Shown: in pieces, positions 1 to 8,921 of the stretch
Numbering within the stretch: position 1 is the stretch's first letter
How the letters are laid out: the number at the start of each line of letters is the position of its first letter
Assembly (NCBI GenBank): GCA_018780265.1
Contig: JADMJV010000079.1
Coordinates: 1-54,719, forward strand
DNA from: a bacterium
GTDB taxonomy: Bacteria > Vulcanimicrobiota > Xenobia > Xenobiales > JADMJV01
DNA length: 54,719 bases
Reading direction: 5' to 3'
Made by a program: the position numbers and the translations under genes
Notes under the pieces: model-generated
What the model saw: the letters and a program-made list of their open reading frames with translations, nothing else
The model's database searches: none
Told to the model about the DNA's origin: nothing

Positions 1-712
1 GTGAAATTATGTCCCCCGGCCAGGTCAGGCTCACCGCGCTTTCGTAAACTCACGATGTATCTGGAGACGTGCGTGGGCAGACTGAGCAGTGCATATGAGC
101 AGTATCATCCGCTGCTGCACTGGGACGGAAAGGTGCTGGACCGGGGCGGGCTGACTCAGGCCAAGATCAGTGTTGGCGAGGCCATGGGGATGATTGGGGC
201 CACCGTGCGTCCCCAGGACCGGTTGGTGTTGCGGGTGTTGTATGACAGCGCTGCGCGAGGCCGAATTGCTGGCCTTGCGCTATGCCGACCTGGAGGTAGG
301 CGAGCGGCGCCTGTTTGTGCGCAGCGGCAAGGGGCCTCGCGACCGCTATACTTTAATCGATGGGGAAACGGTGCGTCTCTTGCAAGAGTGGCGGGGTAGC
401 AAGGGCCTGGGGGCGCGGATCTTTGACATTAAATCGCATATGACGTTGGATAACATCGTCAAGCGAATGGCCATCAAGACCGGGATTTGGGAGAAGTATA
501 AGGCGGCCCGAAGGTCGCTGTCTCCGCACACCTTTCGCCATGCTTACGCCAGTCACTGCTACCAGCAGGGGATGGACCTGAATCGGTTGGGCCGGCTGAT
601 GGGCCATTCTTTTGTGCAAAACACGCTGACCTATGCCCACTGTCCGCCCGAGATGCAAGAACAGAGCTATGAGCGCTGCCATCCCCTGGCTACGAGTGAC
701 GGGGCAGGCTAA
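1..712 (+). pseudogene. Frameshifted tyrosine recombinase/integrase (C-terminal catalytic part)
   Basis: Two overlapping reading frames together encode a tyrosine recombinase catalytic domain. The first frame runs from base 1 to about 250 and includes VLRVLYDSA; the second takes over from about 245 with LREAELLALRY and runs to the stop at 710-712. One missing base near 250 would join them as a continuous LYDS-x-LREAELLAL, the usual first catalytic-Arg motif. The remaining signature is intact: the Lys of SGKGPRDR, HTFRHAYASH (His and second Arg), LMGHS (second His) and the Tyr in TLTYAH. A normal N-terminal core-binding domain is absent or lies upstream of the window. The 3' end overlaps the convergent kinase gene by 23 bp. 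A sequencing error is possible, but as read it is broken. It could be a prophage, transposon or Xer-like relic. Confidence 0.75.
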
Positions 713-2039
713 GCAAGAAACAGCTTCCCTGGGGGGAGGTTTTTTCGAGTTGCAGGCGGCCGCCCACCTTTTCTACCAGACCCTGGCACAGGGCCAGCCC
801 CAGACCGGTGCCCTCGCCCACCTGCTTGGTGGTGAAGAAGGGTTCGAAGATGCGCTCGGCGGCGCTTTTGTCGATGCCCTGGCCGTTGTCGATGCAGCGC
901 AATTCTACGCGGTTGCCGTTGAGTTTGTGCTCCAGGCGAATTTCGGCAGCGCCGGCGTCGGCGGCGTTGCTGAGCAGGTTGGAGATCACCTGGACCAGGG
1001 CTCCCGGACTTAAGGCCACAGGCGGGGCCTGATTGAGGGAGGTAAAGTCGAGCAGGTGGGCTTTCTTGAGACGCTCGTGCAAAAAGAGCAGGGCGTCCTC
1101 GACGGTAGAGTGGAGCAGGGCGGGACCACCGGCTTCCAGGTCGGTGCGGGCGTAGGTGAGCATGCGCCGGGTGATGGATTGGCAGCGTTCGACGGCTTTA
1201 AGGATGAGATCTACGCATGGGCCGGCCTTGGGCGGCATCGGTAGTCGTTGCAGCATTTGGGCGCTGGTGGACACGGCCGCCAGGGGATTGTTGATCTCGT
1301 GGGCCACCCCGGCGGCCATCAGACCCATGGCCACCTGGCGCCCCTGGGCTTGAATTTGAGCCTGGGCTTGAAGTAATTGCTGATGCAACTGTTCTACTCT
1401 TATGTAGGCGGCCAGCATTTCGACCGGGAAAAGCACCATGAGAATGGCCCAGGGAGCCAGCCCCAGCAGGCTTTGGCTGAGCAGTGCCAGCAGGGCGGCG
1501 CTGGGCACGCTGAGTTTGAGCAGGCGCAGTTGATGACGCAGGGTCTCCGACCAGCTCATGTTTTCCATGTGGGTCTGACAGCCGGCCTGCAGGCCTCCGG
1601 CGCAGGCGCCGTAGGCCAGGGCGGCGGCCGCCAGCCAGGCCAGATTGACGGGTTCGAGGGGAGTCTCGGGGTTGAAATGGGAGCCTACCCAACCGGCCAG
1701 ACTGAAAGTGGACAGGGCCCAGCCCACGTTGAAAAGGGTCACTCGGGAGTCTTTGCGCCGTTGCAGGTCGCAGGCCAGGCCCACCAGGGCGGCTACCGGG
1801 CCGGCCAGGGGGCCGCCGTAGCGGAGGCTGGCACCCAGGTAGAGGCCTTCGCCGAAATTGATCACGCCAAACCCGGGCAGATAGCTGCTGCGCATTTCGG
1901 CCCAAAAAGCGCTCAGGCAGAGCCAGAGTAGAGCCTGGCTGCTGGGCCAGGCGTGCTTGCCAAAGCACAACGAGCCCAGCCAGCAGATCGCACCCAGCAG
2001 CAGCACCCGCCGCGCGAATGCGCCTAAGCCGGCAGACAC
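690..2039 (-). CDS. Membrane sensor histidine kinase
   Basis: 449-aa sensor kinase. About 200 N-terminal residues form several hydrophobic segments (roughly 8-25, 35-45, 78-92, 102-118, 133-148, 178-212), so the input is probably sensed in or at the membrane. A short coiled coil (213-235, Gln-rich) leads into the HisKA dimerisation helix with GVAHEINNPLAAVS; His247 is the expected autophosphorylation site. The HATPase_c domain follows with the N box (NLLSNAADAGA), G1 (DNGQGI), F box (FEPFFTTK) and G2 (GEGTGLGLAL). The GTG start lies 4 bp after the stop of the upstream response regulator, so the two form an operon and probably a cognate pair. The input signal cannot be inferred. Confidence 0.93.
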   Translation of the reverse strand: MSAGLGAFARRVLLLGAICWLGSLCFGKHAWPSSQALLWLCLSAFWAEMRSSYLPGFGVINFGEGLYLGASLRYGGPLAGPVAALVGLACDLQRRKDSRVTLFNVGWALSTFSLAGWVGSHFNPETPLEPVNLAWLAAAALAYGACAGGLQAGCQTHMENMSWSETLRHQLRLLKLSVPSAALLALLSQSLLGLAPWAILMVLFPVEMLAAYIRVEQLHQQLLQAQAQIQAQGRQVAMGLMAAGVAHEINNPLAAVSTSAQMLQRLPMPPKAGPCVDLILKAVERCQSITRRMLTYARTDLEAGGPALLHSTVEDALLFLHERLKKAHLLDFTSLNQAPPVALSPGALVQVISNLLSNAADAGAAEIRLEHKLNGNRVELRCIDNGQGIDKSAAERIFEPFFTTKQVGEGTGLGLALCQGLVEKVGGRLQLEKTSPQGSCFLLSLPRHS

Positions 2040-2043
2040 AACG

Positions 2044-3546
2044 CTAGGACCCGCCCAGTTCCAGGTAGGCGCGTACCAGCTCGGGGCCGGGCGGCAGGTT
2101 GAGTTCGCGTTCGAGGCGATGGCCGAAGTCGCGGTAGAAACGCACAGCTTCGTCTCGGCGGCCCTGGCTCCAGAGGGCGCGCAGCAGTATTTCGGCTGCG
2201 CCTTCGGCGGTAGGCTCCAGGCGCAGAGCCTTGCGGGCCCGCGCTTCGGAGGCGGCAGGGTCTTCCTCGAGGAGCAGGCGGGCCAGTTGTTCGAGCCCTT
2301 CCAGGGCCATGCGTTGGGACTGGTACCGCAGAGGTTCGGCCCATTCGTAAGGACAATCGGGACAAAATTCGCCTTGGTAGAGGGCTTCCAGTTGGCGCAG
2401 GGCGGGCTCGGGGTCGCTGCCCTGGGCCTGACGGTGGCAGCGCTCTAGTTGGTCGAGATCCCACCACAGGGTGGCGCTTTGCTCGACCGCGTAGCCGCGT
2501 TCGCTGCGCTGCAGCAGAGTGCTCTCGCCCAGGGCTTTGCGGCAGCGGTGGATGGTGCTGACCAGGGAACGTTGAGCCTTGTCGGCGTCGGCTTCGGGCC
2601 AGAACATGTCGCGCAGTCTTTCGGTAGCCACCCATTGGCCACGGCGGCTGACGAGATAGATAAAGAGCCAGCGAGCACGGTGTGACTCCCACTGGGAGGG
2701 GCTGATCTCTTGCTCGCCCCAGGCTACTCGGGTTTGGCCCAGGGTATGGACGCGCAGCAGGCTGCCGGGAGTGCTGTCGGGGCCGGGTTGGGCGGCCCCC
2801 AACTCTTGCCAGATGCGTCCGTCCACCGGGGGTGGGGGATCTTGGGGGCGGCGCTGGTGCATGGCTGCCAGTAGCAGTTGCACCGCCAGGTCCGGGCTGT
2901 AAGGACGGGCCCCGGACAGGATGAGCAGGCGGGCGGCCTGCTCGGCAACCGAGTCGCCGGCCTCCAGGGGTTCGTCGGCAAACTGGGGCAGGTCGGCCAC
3001 CAGATCTTGAAAGCGCACGGCCAGTCGCAGGGCCTGCTGGGCCTGGGCATCCAGGCCCAGGCGTTGACCGGCCCGGCCAATGCGCTCTTCGAGGGGGTCG
3101 GTTCTGTCGGAGAAGCCAGGACGTCGACGCAGCCAGGCGGTAAAGCTTTCCAGGGCCTGTTCGGCGGACAGGCCTTTGCGCTGTTTGCGGCTGCGCCGAA
3201 ATTGGCGGATGCGTTCCAGGAAGAAATTGAGGTCGAAAGGCTTGCGAAAGTAGTCGTCCAGTTTGAGGCGCAGCGCCTGGACGGGGGCATCTTCGCTGGC
3301 GTAACCGGTAATCAAGACAAAGTGGGCGTCGCTTTGCAGGTCGCGCAGCTGGCGCACCACTTCGAAACCGTCCATGTCGGGCATGCGAATGTCGCTGATG
3401 ACCAGGTCGAAACCCTGTTGGCGGGCCATTTCCAAGGCTTCGCACCCGCCCCGGGCAGCTGAAACGCGAAAGCCTTCATGGCTCAGCAGCATAGACAGGC
3501 TTTGACGCACCAGTTCGTCATCGTCAACCAGGAGAATCTCAAGCAT
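2044..3546 (-). CDS. Response regulator with SARP-type winged-helix/BTAD output
   Basis: 500-aa response regulator. Residues 1-115 are a receiver domain: acidic pocket DDD at 8-10, phospho-acceptor Asp52 in SDIRMPDMDG, T/S switch in LITGYASED, and Lys102. A roughly 150-residue helical linker follows. Residues 264-358 look like a trans_reg_C winged helix (QWESHRARWLFIYL, LRDMFWPEADADKAQRSLVS) and 360-497 a bacterial transcriptional activation domain (BTAD) of TPR-like helices ending LERELNLPPGPEL. That pairing is typical of SARP/AfsR-type activators and unusual fused to a receiver. It is the first gene of the operon with the histidine kinase. The promoter must lie in the 100 bp shared with the divergent kinase-WD40 gene. 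Confidence 0.9.
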   Translation of the reverse strand: MLEILLVDDDELVRQSLSMLLSHEGFRVSAARGGCEALEMARQQGFDLVISDIRMPDMDGFEVVRQLRDLQSDAHFVLITGYASEDAPVQALRLKLDDYFRKPFDLNFFLERIRQFRRSRKQRKGLSAEQALESFTAWLRRRPGFSDRTDPLEERIGRAGQRLGLDAQAQQALRLAVRFQDLVADLPQFADEPLEAGDSVAEQAARLLILSGARPYSPDLAVQLLLAAMHQRRPQDPPPPVDGRIWQELGAAQPGPDSTPGSLLRVHTLGQTRVAWGEQEISPSQWESHRARWLFIYLVSRRGQWVATERLRDMFWPEADADKAQRSLVSTIHRCRKALGESTLLQRSERGYAVEQSATLWWDLDQLERCHRQAQGSDPEPALRQLEALYQGEFCPDCPYEWAEPLRYQSQRMALEGLEQLARLLLEEDPAASEARARKALRLEPTAEGAAEILLRALWSQGRRDEAVRFYRDFGHRLERELNLPPGPELVRAYLELGGS

Positions 3547-3646
3547 AGGGGTGAGTGTAGCCGATTTTGGTGTGAAGGTGAACAGGGGGGTGTTACACAG
3601 GCGTCAATTTCAGGGATTTTCCAGGGCGCTGGAGTATGCCTGCACT

Positions 3647-6600
3647 ATGGGAGATCTGACTTTGAGTGGCAACGACGCGACCGTGGTGCAGGCCGAGGAG
3701 CACCAGGCGCAGGCGCAAGTCCTGTCTTTGGGCGGGCGGGCGCCCGAGTTGCCGGGCTACGAATTGAAGGAGCGGCTGGGTCAGGGCAGTTTTGGCGAAG
3801 TGTGGTCGGGGACTCAGTTGCGCACCGGCCAGACGGTGGCCATCAAGATTATTACTGCAGCCGGGTCGATGAATTGGCAGTATCTGGAGCACGAGGTGGC
3901 TCGCTTGCGCCAGGTGGCCGAGCACCCCCACGTGGTTACGCTGCTGGACGCGGATTTGCAGCACTCCCCCCCCTATTTTGTTATGAGCCTGTATTCGCGC
4001 ACATTAGCGGGCTGGAAAGGGGGCATCAAGCCGGTGGTGGCCTGGCTGGGTCAGATGGCCCGGGCTTTGCAGTTTACCCACGCGCGCGGTTTGCTGCATT
4101 GCGATTTGAAGCCTTCCAATGTGCTGATCGACGACGAGGGACTGGCCCGGTTGAGCGACTTTGGCCAGTCGGTAGGACGCGGTCAACTTTCCCATTCTTT
4201 GGGGAGTCTGGGCTTTATGGGACCGGAGCAGGCCTCTCGAGAGACTGTGCCAGAGGTTTCCTGGGATATTTACGGACTGGGGGCCACCGTCTACGCCCTG
4301 TTGACCGGCCAGACCCCGCGCCTGGATGAGACATCGCGACAAGAACTGGCCACGCTTACGGACTCGAACAGCAAGTTGCAGCGCTATCTGGAGTTGCTGG
4401 GCAGCCGCGCTTTGGTGCCGGTGAGAGAGTTGAGTCCCGAAGTAGACGAGGACCTGGCCTCCATTCTCGAGGGGTGTCTGAGTTTGGACCCGACCCGACG
4501 GACAGGCCACATGGGTCAGATTATCGAGGACTTGGAACGCCGCGAGGTGGGCCTGCCACTGCTGTGCCGGCGCCCCTGGAGCGGTGCCTATCGAATGCGG
4601 CGCTTGTGGCGGCGACATCACCGAGCTGCCGCGGTGGGGGCGGTGGCGCTGTTGTGTCTGGGCTATCTGGGGGTGGGAAAATTGCGCAGCGACCGGGCTG
4701 CGCGTGCCCTGTTGGCCCGTCAGGAATGGGAGCAGGGTTGGACCTTGCAGCGGGCCGGCCGGGAGGCCCAGGCGCTGCTGTGGTGGGCCCGCGAAGGGGC
4801 CGGCGATGCTGACCATGCGTTGGCTTTGGGGCAGGCTTCCACTCATTTGCTGAGCCTGGAACAGTGGGTGGAGCCACCCACCAGCCTGTTGTTTGACAAG
4901 GATGGAAGCCTGCTGGTGGCCAGTGAGTCCAAGATCCGCCTGGGAGATCAGTCCTGGGAGTCGGCCCAACCTGTGGTGGGCTGCCATGATCTGGGCCCCT
5001 ATCGAATTCCCCGGGCCACGGCGGGTTTTTTGGGGCCCGGACAGCTGGTGGGCAAGATTGATGACCAGTTGCAGTTGTTGTCTCCCCAGCGCAAAGTTCT
5101 GGGGGATTGCAGCGGGGCCGTGGTGGTGCATGACGGCATGGCCCTGTATTCGGATGGTCGGCAGCTTTTGGTCTACTCGCCATCGGGTGGCTCGATGGCT
5201 TTGCAGGATTCGCCGGGTGAAATGCTGGTGGGGGCTGTGGGGTCGGGTTGGGCGGCTCGGGCCCGGGGGGGCGAGATCGACCTGTGGGAAGTGAAAACGG
5301 GCCGGAAGCTGCCCCTCAAGTTGTCGCACGAACAGGATCTGAATGCCCTCTGCCTCAGCCCTGATGGCACGCGACTGGCTTCGGCCGGCAATGACAATCG
5401 TCTGTGTATGTGGGAGTTACCCTCGGGCCGGCTGGTGGACCAGATGCAAGGCAGGATGATGATGGTTTCGGCCAAGTTCCGTCCCGATGGTTCGCAACTG
5501 GCCACCTGTAACTACGACGGCACGGTAGAGTTGCGCGACGGGCACGATTTGAGGCGGCTGGAGCTGCCCGCGCTGAAGCATCGCTGGATGGTGTACGGAG
5601 CCAGTTTTTCACCTTCGGGGAAGTTGCTGGTGACCCGTTCCATTGACGGCACAGCCCGGGTGTGGGACACGCATACGGGGCTGCCGGTAACCCCCTTCCT
5701 GGAGCACACCAGTCCGGTGCGTCAGGCAGCCTTTTCGCCCGACGAAAAGGAGCTGGCTACGGCCGCCCTGGACGGAACGGTGCGCCGCTTTTCTCTGCAT
5801 CCCGAGCCGCGCATTCGCACCTTGCAGCAGGCCGAGGAGAAGGCCAATTGGGGAGAGTTTTCGCCCGATGGAAAGCGGGCCGTGCTGGCCCTGGGCTCCC
5901 AGGTGCAGTTGTGGGATGTGGATCAGGGCAAACTGCTCAAGACGCTCAGCCTGGAGGGCGTGGTCAACGTAGTGCTGTGGACGCCGGATGGAGGGACGGT
6001 GGTGACGGCGGGTAGCGAACTTTGCCGCTGGAAGGCCAGTGACCTGACGGCGGCGGGGGAGCCGGTGTGTTTGCCCTCGGAGGTGTTTTCGGCCCGGCTG
6101 TCGCCGGATGGCGCCTGGCTGGCCACCGGCACCCGAGCGGGCCAGGTAGGTCTGTGGGAGCTGGCCACCGGCAACCAGGGCCCACCCCTGGAGGGTCATT
6201 CGGCTCGGGTTGCCAGCATTGAGTTTGGCCCGGACGGGCGTAACTGGGTGACTTGCAGTGCCGATGGCGTGCAGGGGGCCGACGCCTGTTTGCGCGAGTT
6301 TCCCTCGGGGCGGGTGGTGGCCCGCTTGAAGCACGCTACGCTGGGCGTTCCCAAGGCGATCTTTAGTCCTGATGGGTCCCGTTTGTTGACCTGTGGTGAG
6401 GATGCCCAGGCGCGCTGGTGGAATGGGCGCAGCGGCAAACCCCTAAACATTGTGCCGTTGCAGCACAGTCTGGGCGTGTGGGATGCAGACTGGTCCCCGG
6501 ATGGGCGTTTTGTGGTGACGGCCTCAGGCGACTCGACCTTGCAGATTTGGGATACTCAGGGCCAGCCTCTGACCCCGGCGCTGCAGCACGACGGCCCGGT

Positions 6601-6937
6601 GGTCAGAGTGGAGATCAGTCGAGACAGCCAGCGCATTGCCTCGTCTTCCAAGGATGGCACGGCGCGCCTGTGGGATGCTCAGAGCGGTCAACAGTTGCTG
6701 ACTCCGGTGCGCCATTCGGAGATGGTCTTTGTGTGTCGGTTCTCGCCCGACAATCAGCAGTTGCTGACGGCCGCCAACGACGGCTCGATCAAGTTGCTTG
6801 ATCTGCGTTCGGATGGGTTGTCGCCAGAGCAATTGCGCCGCCGGGTAGAGCGCTGGACGGGGCTGCGCCTGAGCGTTCGTGAGGGGGTGCCTCGAGTGCG
6901 CGCTTTGAAGCCCCTGGAGTGGTCCTTTTTGCAGTAG
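3647..6937 (+). CDS. Ser/Thr protein kinase with C-terminal WD40 propeller(s)
   Basis: 1096 aa from ATG 3647, chosen because the kinase domain follows soon after; the frame is open 32 codons further upstream. Kinase domain about 38-300: Gly loop GQGSFG (45-50), Lys67 of AIK, HCDLKPSN with catalytic Asp153 (Cys in place of the usual Arg, so a non-RD kinase), DFG Asp171, and GFMGPEQ in place of APE. One transmembrane helix (about 326-343) puts the kinase in the cytoplasm and the C-terminus outside. From about 400 to 1060 there are many WD40-type blades ending in LWD/VWD/IWD with FSPDG turns, enough for one or two propellers. It is divergent from the response regulator, so regulatory linkage is possible. 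Substrate unknown. Confidence 0.93.
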   Translation: MGDLTLSGNDATVVQAEEHQAQAQVLSLGGRAPELPGYELKERLGQGSFGEVWSGTQLRTGQTVAIKIITAAGSMNWQYLEHEVARLRQVAEHPHVVTLLDADLQHSPPYFVMSLYSRTLAGWKGGIKPVVAWLGQMARALQFTHARGLLHCDLKPSNVLIDDEGLARLSDFGQSVGRGQLSHSLGSLGFMGPEQASRETVPEVSWDIYGLGATVYALLTGQTPRLDETSRQELATLTDSNSKLQRYLELLGSRALVPVRELSPEVDEDLASILEGCLSLDPTRRTGHMGQIIEDLERREVGLPLLCRRPWSGAYRMRRLWRRHHRAAAVGAVALLCLGYLGVGKLRSDRAARALLARQEWEQGWTLQRAGREAQALLWWAREGAGDADHALALGQASTHLLSLEQWVEPPTSLLFDKDGSLLVASESKIRLGDQSWESAQPVVGCHDLGPYRIPRATAGFLGPGQLVGKIDDQLQLLSPQRKVLGDCSGAVVVHDGMALYSDGRQLLVYSPSGGSMALQDSPGEMLVGAVGSGWAARARGGEIDLWEVKTGRKLPLKLSHEQDLNALCLSPDGTRLASAGNDNRLCMWELPSGRLVDQMQGRMMMVSAKFRPDGSQLATCNYDGTVELRDGHDLRRLELPALKHRWMVYGASFSPSGKLLVTRSIDGTARVWDTHTGLPVTPFLEHTSPVRQAAFSPDEKELATAALDGTVRRFSLHPEPRIRTLQQAEEKANWGEFSPDGKRAVLALGSQVQLWDVDQGKLLKTLSLEGVVNVVLWTPDGGTVVTAGSELCRWKASDLTAAGEPVCLPSEVFSARLSPDGAWLATGTRAGQVGLWELATGNQGPPLEGHSARVASIEFGPDGRNWVTCSADGVQGADACLREFPSGRVVARLKHATLGVPKAIFSPDGSRLLTCGEDAQARWWNGRSGKPLNIVPLQHSLGVWDADWSPDGRFVVTASGDSTLQIWDTQGQPLTPALQHDGPVVRVEISRDSQRIASSSKDGTARLWDAQSGQQLLTPVRHSEMVFVCRFSPDNQQLLTAANDGSIKLLDLRSDGLSPEQLRRRVERWTGLRLSVREGVPRVRALKPLEWSFLQ

Positions 6938-7000
6938 TGGGAGGGAGGCGGCGGTCGTCATCGAGAAGGCTCCCTCAAGATTTGTAAAGGACGTGCTCTC

Positions 7001-7633
7001 ATGGTTCGTGATTGGTCTCTGACAACATCCGGGCTCCTCTTGGTGGGAGCCTGCCTGATCGGTACCCCAGGCTGCGGCAAGAAGGAGTCGGCTACACCGA
7101 GTCCCTCTCCGGCGGTGGCGGCTTCGGCCTCACCGTCGGCCTCCGCTTCGGCCTCGGCCAGTCCGGTGGCTTCGACTACTGGCGTGCCGGGCGAGTCTCC
7201 CACACTGACGCCGGAGGAAGAGAAGACGCGACTGAAACTGAAGGGCCTGGTGAAGGAAGGGATGAACCAGATTTTGCTGGGTCATCACCAGGAGAGTCTG
7301 CCCTTTTTGCAGGAGGCTTATCAGGTTGACCCTACCGACGCCGAGACGCACTACTGGTTGTTTAAGGCCTATGAGAAGTTGGAGCCCAATCCGGCTGGTA
7401 CTGATGCTCCGGGCCCTCACGCAGCCGAGCAGGTGATTTACTATACCGATATGGTATCCTGGCGCACCGAAGCGGAGGCCTATCTGGAGACGATCCCTAC
7501 GGCGACCAAGTTTGGCATCGCTTCGGTCGAGATCATTCTGGAGGAAGGGGCCAAGGAACCGGCGCCTCCCCCCCCGCCACCGCCGGGGTCACCCGCGGCG
7601 ACGCCCAAGATAGAACTGCCCAAGCAGCCCTGA
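7001..7633 (+). CDS. Putative TPR-like lipoprotein
   Basis: 210 aa. The N-terminus is a lipoprotein signal: a basic start, hydrophobic stretch LLLVGACLIG and lipobox TPGC, so the mature protein should be lipid-anchored at the Cys. A Ser/Ala/Pro linker of about 35 residues follows, then a helical region with a TPR-like repeat (LPFLQEAYQVDPTDAETHYW). The tail is rich in proline (a run of prolines near residue 190). It starts about 60 bp after the kinase-WD40 gene on the same strand and may be co-transcribed. No enzymatic motif is visible; a scaffold or adaptor role is only a guess. Confidence 0.75.
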   Translation: MVRDWSLTTSGLLLVGACLIGTPGCGKKESATPSPSPAVAASASPSASASASASPVASTTGVPGESPTLTPEEEKTRLKLKGLVKEGMNQILLGHHQESLPFLQEAYQVDPTDAETHYWLFKAYEKLEPNPAGTDAPGPHAAEQVIYYTDMVSWRTEAEAYLETIPTATKFGIASVEIILEEGAKEPAPPPPPPPGSPAATPKIELPKQP

Positions 7634-7781
7634 AGTGAGATGTCGGATGGTTAACATCAGTTAACACGATCGGGTGAAATTGTTAACAGTTTTCAAGGAT
7701 TTTTCACGACTGCCCCGCTGACTTGTCTCCTCCCATCCGGCATATTGAGTGCAAGGAAGTTCAGAGAGGAAACGAACGAAA
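7634..7781 (+). promoter_or_regulatory. Intergenic region with three GTTAAC palindromes
   Basis: This 148-bp gap holds three copies of the palindrome GTTAAC, at 7650-7655, 7660-7665 and 7682-7687. Their starts are 10 and 22 bp apart, about one and two helical turns, so a protein could bind them on one face of the helix. The region is AT-richer than its surroundings and lies upstream of the glycine-rich protein gene. A possible -10 element (TATTGA) lies near 7743. Binding by a repressor or activator is inferred only from the phasing. Confidence 0.35.
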
Positions 7782-8291
7782 ATGGCGTTTATGAATCCGA
7801 TGCAGCAATTTGGCGGTGGCAATTTTGGTGGAGGTTGCCCGGGTGGCGGTGGTGGCGGTCTGATGGGCCAACTGGGCCGCGGACTGCAAGATGGCAGCTT
7901 GGTGGGCAAAGAGCGTGGCATCGCCGGTCGGGCCGTGATGGACGAGAAGATGACAGAAATGCTGGCCAAGTCGGATGGCGTCATCACCCCCCAAGAGCGG
8001 ATGGCCATTATGGCCAAGAAATGCAAAGCCAAGTGCATCCTGAACAAGCTTCGCACCAACGGAATGGGCAATGTTTCTCAAGAGGCCCTGGCCCGTCAGC
8101 AACACGGTGGGCACGGCGGCTGTGGTGGCCCCGGTGGCGGCCAGCAGTTTGCCTGGGGTGGACCTCAGGCCGGTGGGGTGCAGGCGGTGGGCGGAGTTGG
8201 CAATGTTTCGATGTCGACCGCCTTTAGCAGTGGCGGAAACGCCCAGGCTTTCGCAGGACCGCGTGGAGCCTTTGCTTCGGCCGGCTTCTAA
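7782..8291 (+). CDS. Glycine-rich protein of unknown function
   Basis: 169 aa from ATG 7782, preceded by a purine-rich ribosome binding site (AGAGAGGAAACG). The frame is open slightly upstream, but this start fits best. The protein has a Gly-rich head (GGGNFGGGCPGGGGGG), a helical middle of about 70 residues with charged and Cys-containing segments (KSDGVITPQERMAIMAKKC), and a Gly/Ala/Gln/Ser-rich tail. There is no signal peptide. The middle loop KSDGVITPQE vaguely recalls an EF-hand or TerB-type turn but is too short to call. A strong terminator follows, so it is probably a single-gene unit and possibly well expressed. Confidence 0.7.
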   Translation: MAFMNPMQQFGGGNFGGGCPGGGGGGLMGQLGRGLQDGSLVGKERGIAGRAVMDEKMTEMLAKSDGVITPQERMAIMAKKCKAKCILNKLRTNGMGNVSQEALARQQHGGHGGCGGPGGGQQFAWGGPQAGGVQAVGGVGNVSMSTAFSSGGNAQAFAGPRGAFASAGF

Positions 8292-8311
8292 AATATACTC
8301 TGGCACAACTT

Positions 8312-8341
8312 CCAAAAAGCTCGCTTCGGCGGGCTTTTTGG
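8312..8341 (+). terminator. Rho-independent terminator after the glycine-rich gene
   Basis: A 9-bp stem CCAAAAAGC / GCTTTTTGG (8312-8320 with 8333-8341) encloses a 12-nt loop containing TTCGGC. The T run in the right arm acts as the U-tract. Because the arms are symmetrical it could work in both directions. Confidence 0.75.
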
Positions 8342-8382
8342 GTTGGTAGGGTTTCCCCGCCGGGGCGGGAATTGCTTGGCCC

Positions 8383-8760
8383 GTGCTTGAGCAGTTTTTC
8401 GCCCAAAAGTCAGACTCGTCCCGGTCGCTCCTGGCCAAGAAGATCCAGGATACGCTGGATGCGCATTTTGATGGGCCCCTTTCGCTGGAGGAGTTGCTGC
8501 ATCTGCTGCACGGGGAGTGCTGCCTGGTTCAGGAGTCGTTTGGCGAAGCCCCCGAGGGCAAGGCCGGCGAGTGTTTTACTCAAGGCTTGAATCTCTATTT
8601 GGAATCACTCTACCTGCTGGGCCGCGAACTGGAAGCGACCGGTGAATTGACCGAGGAAACCGAGACCCAGGCCCGCGACCTGGCGGCCCGGGCCGATCAG
8701 CTCTTTTCGGACTTTGAATTTGAAGCTTCTCAGATCGAAGAGGCCGAGACCGAGGCTTAG
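8383..8760 (+). CDS. Hypothetical acidic helical protein
   Basis: 125 aa from GTG 8383. The product is predicted almost entirely helical and acidic (DTLDAHFDGPLSLEELLHLL; tail FEASQIEEAETEA), with two adjacent Cys in GECC. It has no signal peptide or membrane segment and no recognised family. The stop codon TAG (8758-8760) is made of TA from the 3-bp target duplication and the first G of the inserted element at 8760-8921. Before insertion the stop would also have been TAG, so the protein end is unchanged. A GC-rich imperfect palindrome (about 8351-8370) lies just upstream. Confidence 0.65.
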   Translation: MLEQFFAQKSDSSRSLLAKKIQDTLDAHFDGPLSLEELLHLLHGECCLVQESFGEAPEGKAGECFTQGLNLYLESLYLLGRELEATGELTEETETQARDLAARADQLFSDFEFEASQIEEAETEA

Positions 8761-8921
8761 GGCCCGTCCCAAAATAACATACATAGACACTCGGGCCATC
8801 GATCCATCCCCGCCAGCAGCGTCACGTCTCCGTTAAATATGACCCGATATTCGCCCTCGCCGCTCCTTGCTGGAGGGGCGCCTCGACGACCGGAGTGACC
8901 AACTTATTCCGGGACGGGCCC
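8760..8921. mobile_element. 162-bp MITE-like non-autonomous insertion with TTA target duplication
   Basis: Perfect 11-bp terminal inverted repeats GGGCCCGTCCC (8760-8770) and GGGACGGGCCC (8911-8921) extend to 16 matches of 18 (8760-8777 against 8904-8921). They are flanked by a direct TTA repeat (8757-8759 and 8922-8924). Inside there is no reading frame of note. The length, terminal repeats and 3-bp target duplication fit a miniature inverted-repeat element. A 3-bp T-N-A type duplication and GGGCC-type ends are known in parts of the IS5 family, so an IS5-like transposase is a reasonable guess. No second copy or transposase was seen in the window. Confidence 0.72.

Noticed and set aside
2024..3445. 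473-codon minus-strand reading frame overlapping the response regulator
   Set aside because: Arg/Pro-rich, no domain, fully inside the well-supported gene in another frame; a GC-bias shadow.
4004..5329. 441-codon minus-strand frame opposite the kinase-WD40 gene
   Set aside because: Low-complexity Gln/Pro/His-rich translation, antisense to strong WD40 repeats.
8351..8370. Palindrome CCCCGCCGGGGCGGG-like, similar to the one at 33724
   Set aside because: Only two imperfectly related copies in 54 kb and both GC-rich; not enough to call a REP family.
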